In this document: piece after piece, positions 60,954 to 64,000 of the stretch
How positions within the stretch are numbered: the stretch's first letter is position 1
Layout: each line of letters begins with the position of its first letter
Assembly (NCBI GenBank): GCA_963848825.1
Contig: CAWKFA010000016.1
Span: forward strand, 124,001-188,000
Reading direction: 5' to 3'
Source: CAVVSQ01 sp963848825
GTDB lineage: Bacteria; Planctomycetota; Planctomycetia; Gemmatales; Gemmataceae
DNA length: 64,000 nucleotides
The notes under the pieces: model-generated
Told to the model about the DNA's origin: nothing
Seen by the model: the letters and a program-made list of their open reading frames with translations, nothing else
The model's database searches: none
Made by a program: the position numbers and the translations under genes

Positions 60954-62665
60954 ATGGCCAACATTGTCGAGCTTTTCGACCTGGCCGGCCGATATCATCA
61001 GAGCGGCGATGCACGGTGCGCGGAGATGATCTATCGGCAAGTCATCACGTTATTCGCACCTGCACCTCGAATGAGCCGCAATCAAGCGAACGCTTACTAC
61101 AACCTCGGCAATGTCCTCAAAGATCAAGGCAAGCTCGACGAGGCGGTCGAGTCATTCCGGCAAGCGCTAAACGCGTGGCCGGACCATGCGGACGCCCACA
61201 ACAATTTGGGTATTGTGCTGTTTACGCAAGGCAAAGCTAGCAGCGCGAGTGACTGTTTTCGCCAGGCCTTGCGTGTCAACCCAAGCCATGCGGACGCCGT
61301 TTGCAATCTTGGCTATGCCTTCAAGGAAGTGGGACAACTCGACGACGCCATCGCCTGTTTTCGGAAGGCCCTCGAACTTCGGCCCGATTATAGCGCGGCC
61401 CACAGTGATCTCGTGTATGCCCTTCATTTCCAGTCTGGGCAAAGCGCAGCGTCCATCCTGGAGGAATGCCGCAACTGGGACCGAATGCACGCGCGGCCCC
61501 TGGCCGGCTTCAAGAAGCACCATCCGAATGACAGTGATCCCGGACGCCGCCTACGCATCGGTTATGTATCGCCCGACCTGCGTGCCCATCCTGTCGCCCG
61601 TTTTCTGCTGCCGTTGCTGGAGAACCACGACCGCACGCGTTTTCAAATAAATTGTTATGCCTGCGTACAGCGCGCCCGACCAGGTCACCGAGCGTTGTCG
61701 CCGTCAGGCCGACGTCTGGCGGGCGGTTGCCGGCGTCAACGCCGAGCGTCTTGCCCAGCAAGTCCGCCAGGATGGCATCGACATTCTCGTCGACCTGGCC
61801 ATGCATACGGGCAACAACCAGCTCCTGATGTTTGCCCGCAAGCCGGCGCCGATCCAGGTGACCTACCTGGCCTACTGCGGCACCACGGGCCTTAGCACGA
61901 TCGACTACCGGCTTACCGACCCCTATTTAGACCCACCCGGACAAAACGACGAGCTTTATTCCGAACGATCGGTACGTCTGCCGCATACGTTCTGGTGCTA
62001 TCAGCCGGTCGCCGAAGCGGGTGAGCCGGGGCCCCTGCCCGCTTTGCGCGGGCCACATCACGTTTGGGTGTCTCAATAATTTTTGCAAAGCGACGGCTGC
62101 CACCCTCACCACCTGGGCAAGGTTATTACAGGCACTGCCGAGTGCCCGTTTGCTTCTCAACGCGCCGGGCGGCAGCGCGCGGCAAAACGTCTTGAACCTG
62201 TTCGCCGCGGAAGGCATCGCTGCGGCACGTCTGAGCTTTGTCGACCGGTCCTCGCTCACGGATTATTTCCGAACCTACGGCAGCATCGATGTCGCTCTCG
62301 ATCCCTTCCCTTTCGGCGGCGGTACAACCACATGCGATGCACTGTGGATGGGCGTGCCGGTCGTAAGTCTGGCGGGACAGGCTGCTTTCAGTCGGGGTGG
62401 ACTCAGCATTCTCTCCAACGTCGGCGTGGCCGAGTTGGTCGCTCAAAGCCAGGAAGACTACGTCCGCATCGCGCTGGCCTTGGCCAACGATATACCCCGG
62501 CTCAGCGCTCTGCGCGGCAGTTTACGTGGCCGGATGAAGAATTCGCCCTTGATGCATGCCAGCCAGTTTGCCCGCGACGTTGAACTTGTATACGGCGCGA
62601 TGTGGCGAAGATGGTGCCTGGGGCAACAGAGCGGCAGAGCACGGCGAGCGTCACGTGAAACGTGA
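60954..62665 (+). CDS. TPR-SPINDLY (GT41-type) glycosyltransferase, subfamily B, copy 5; two frameshifts
   Basis: ATG at 60954 gives ANIVELFDLAGRYHQSGD, like the siblings. Only about four or five TPR repeats are present, fewer than in the other copies. The catalytic half has RRLRIGYVSPDLRAHPVARF with the catalytic-type His, DGIDILVDLAMHTGNNQ, ARKPAPIQVTYLAYCGTTG, FGCLNNFCKATA and FPFGGGTTTCDALWMGVPVV, again with Gly in place of the HTT His. The frame changes near 61662 and near 62053. It ends with TGA at 62663-62665, overlapping the start of the next gene. Sequence features place it with copy 2, although copies 3 and 4 lie between them. Confidence 0.82.
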
Positions 62666-64000
62666 AACCCTTGCCGAGCTAGTTGATTTGGCCCTGCGCT
62701 GCCATAAGGCCGGCGACCTGGGTCGAGCGGAGCGTCTCTACCGGCAAGTGCTCCAGGCCGACCCGTTGCAACCGCTTGTGCAAACCAATCTGGGGATCGT
62801 ACTCCAGGCCACGGGGCGGTGGCGCGAAGCTCAGTCCTGTTTTGAGAATGTTATCAAGTCCAATCCGGCCCAGGCGGAACCTTTTTACTTCCTCGGCCTT
62901 TCCTTCAGCAACCTTGGCAGACTGACCGAGGCGAGCGATTGTTTTCGCCAGGCGCTGGCGATCAATCCTGACCAGGCCGACGTTCACAACCAACTGGGAA
63001 TCGCGCTGGCGCGGCAGGGACTGTTGGCCGAGGCCGCCGCGCATTTTCGAGAAACCGTTCGCATCAATGCAGACCACGCGGGCGGCTACACGAACCTTGG
63101 CAGCGCCCTGGCGAACCTGGGGCAGCCAGCGGAGGCCGTGGTCCACCTTCGGCAAGCGCTCCGCCTCAACCCGCATGCGTCGAGCGCTCATGTCAACCTG
63201 GGCAACGCGCTCGTACAAAATGGACAGGAGGCCGATGGTGCCGCCTGCTTTCGTGAAGCCATGCGCATCAATCCCGCTAATGCCGATGCGCACAACAATC
63301 TTGGCATTTATTATTGCCGGCAACGAAGCTGGGCCGACGCGGCGAGCAGCTTTCGCCAGGCCGTGCGGCTCAATCCCAATCATGTGGCGGCTCACAACAA
63401 TCTTGGCACGGTGCTTGCCGAGCAGAACAAACCCGCCGAAGCAGCCGAGTGTTTTCGGCAGGCGCTCCGCATCGGAGGGGCAGAAGCGGACGCCTATTAC
63501 AACCTGGGTAAAGTCCTGGCCAGACAACAGGAGCTTACCGAGGCGGCCGAATGTTATCGGCAGGCCCTGCGCCTCAATCCCGGGCAAGCGGACGCGCACA
63601 ATGGTCTCGGGATCGTGCTTTTCGGACAGAAACAGCTCGACCAGGCCATCGCCTGCTACCGCGCCGCCTTGCGCCTTGACCCGGCCCACGTGGACGCCCA
63701 CCATAATTTGGGCAACGCGTTAACCGACGGCGGCGCCTTGGATGAGGCCGCCACCTGTTATCGAGAGGCCCTGCGCCTGGACCCCAACCATGAAGGCGCT
63801 CGCACCAACCTTGGCAATGTGCTTTGGGAGCAGGGGCAACATGCCGAGGCAGCGGCCTGCTTCGAACGGGCTATCGCCGGTCCAACACAGAACATGCCCC
63901 TGACCCGCTGGAATCGAGCCCTGTTGCGTTTGCTCCAGGGTGATTTCGCGGCCGGTTGGCCCGATTATGAGCTGCGCTGGGTGCAGCCTGGCAAACATCC
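62655..64000 (+). CDS. TPR protein with GT9-like domain, copy 2 (3' end outside window)
   Basis: GTG at 62655 overlaps the end of copy 5 by 11 bases and opens KRETLAELVDLALRCHKAGD, the family N-terminus. The frame stays open to the window end, so the gene is partial. About eleven TPR repeats are visible, several very regular (DAHNNLGIYYCRQRSWADAA). The last bases enter RWNRALLRLLQGDFAAGWPD and YELRW, matching the start of the GT9-like domain of the gene at 51875. The missing C-terminus is expected to be the heptosyltransferase-like half. This closes the repeating pattern of the cluster. No frameshift is seen in the visible part. Confidence 0.8.
   Translation, partial: MKRETLAELVDLALRCHKAGDLGRAERLYRQVLQADPLQPLVQTNLGIVLQATGRWREAQSCFENVIKSNPAQAEPFYFLGLSFSNLGRLTEASDCFRQALAINPDQADVHNQLGIALARQGLLAEAAAHFRETVRINADHAGGYTNLGSALANLGQPAEAVVHLRQALRLNPHASSAHVNLGNALVQNGQEADGAACFREAMRINPANADAHNNLGIYYCRQRSWADAASSFRQAVRLNPNHVAAHNNLGTVLAEQNKPAEAAECFRQALRIGGAEADAYYNLGKVLARQQELTEAAECYRQALRLNPGQADAHNGLGIVLFGQKQLDQAIACYRAALRLDPAHVDAHHNLGNALTDGGALDEAATCYREALRLDPNHEGARTNLGNVLWEQGQHAEAAACFERAIAGPTQNMPLTRWNRALLRLLQGDFAAGWPDYELRWVQPGKH

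Noticed and set aside
1..64000. tRNA, rRNA or prophage genes
   Set aside because: Reading both strands I found no tRNA T-loop pattern in a cloverleaf context, no rRNA-like stretch and no integrase or capsid gene; weak or divergent RNAs could be missed without a search tool.

Overview
The window looks like a chromosomal segment of a planctomycete, probably close to the Gemmata group. The reasons are a PSCyt/DUF1592 protein paired with a DUF1552 protein, a sulfatase with its formylglycine-generating enzyme, an Lpg1974/BBP7-like outer-membrane barrel, high G+C, frequent GTG and TTG starts, and a long tandem series of TPR-SPINDLY glycosyltransferases. I see no rRNA, tRNA, transposase, integrase or CRISPR array.

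Layout. (1) 1-1293 is the 3' end of a large secreted cohesin/dockerin-like protein. (2) 1422-15026 is a carbohydrate locus that fits rhamnogalacturonan/pectin use: a rhamnogalacturonan acetylesterase fused to a PL22 oligogalacturonate lyase, a second PL22 lyase, an alpha/beta hydrolase, L-rhamnose isomerase (rhaA), and a complete rhamnose-type ABC importer. A DUF1592/DUF1552 pair lies inside it on the opposite strand. (3) 15012-15302 is a tandem repeat, followed on the minus strand by TadE-TadE-TadG and an ABC exporter (15337-21693). (4) 22013-24999 is a minus-strand sulfatase, small membrane protein, FGE operon. (5) 25119-29728 holds a HAD phosphatase and an Mre11/Rad50-like nuclease pair. 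(6) 30143-38621 is a heavy-metal-type RND efflux operon containing an outer-membrane barrel gene. (7) 39228-47515 is a second RND operon with one adaptor and two coupled pump genes. (8) 47976-49589 is a polytopic membrane protein. (9) 49745-64000 is a run of seven TPR glycosyltransferase genes (five GT41/SPINDLY type, two GT9 type), interrupted by one opposite-strand glycerol facilitator, and it runs off the end of the window.

An important caveat: at least 29 single-position frameshifts interrupt otherwise conserved genes. Many lie in short homopolymers. Because the protein stays recognisable on both sides of each break, I read most of them as indels in the assembly rather than gene decay. 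I therefore annotate each such gene as one unit and state where the frame changes. Breakpoints are approximate, to about 10-20 bases.
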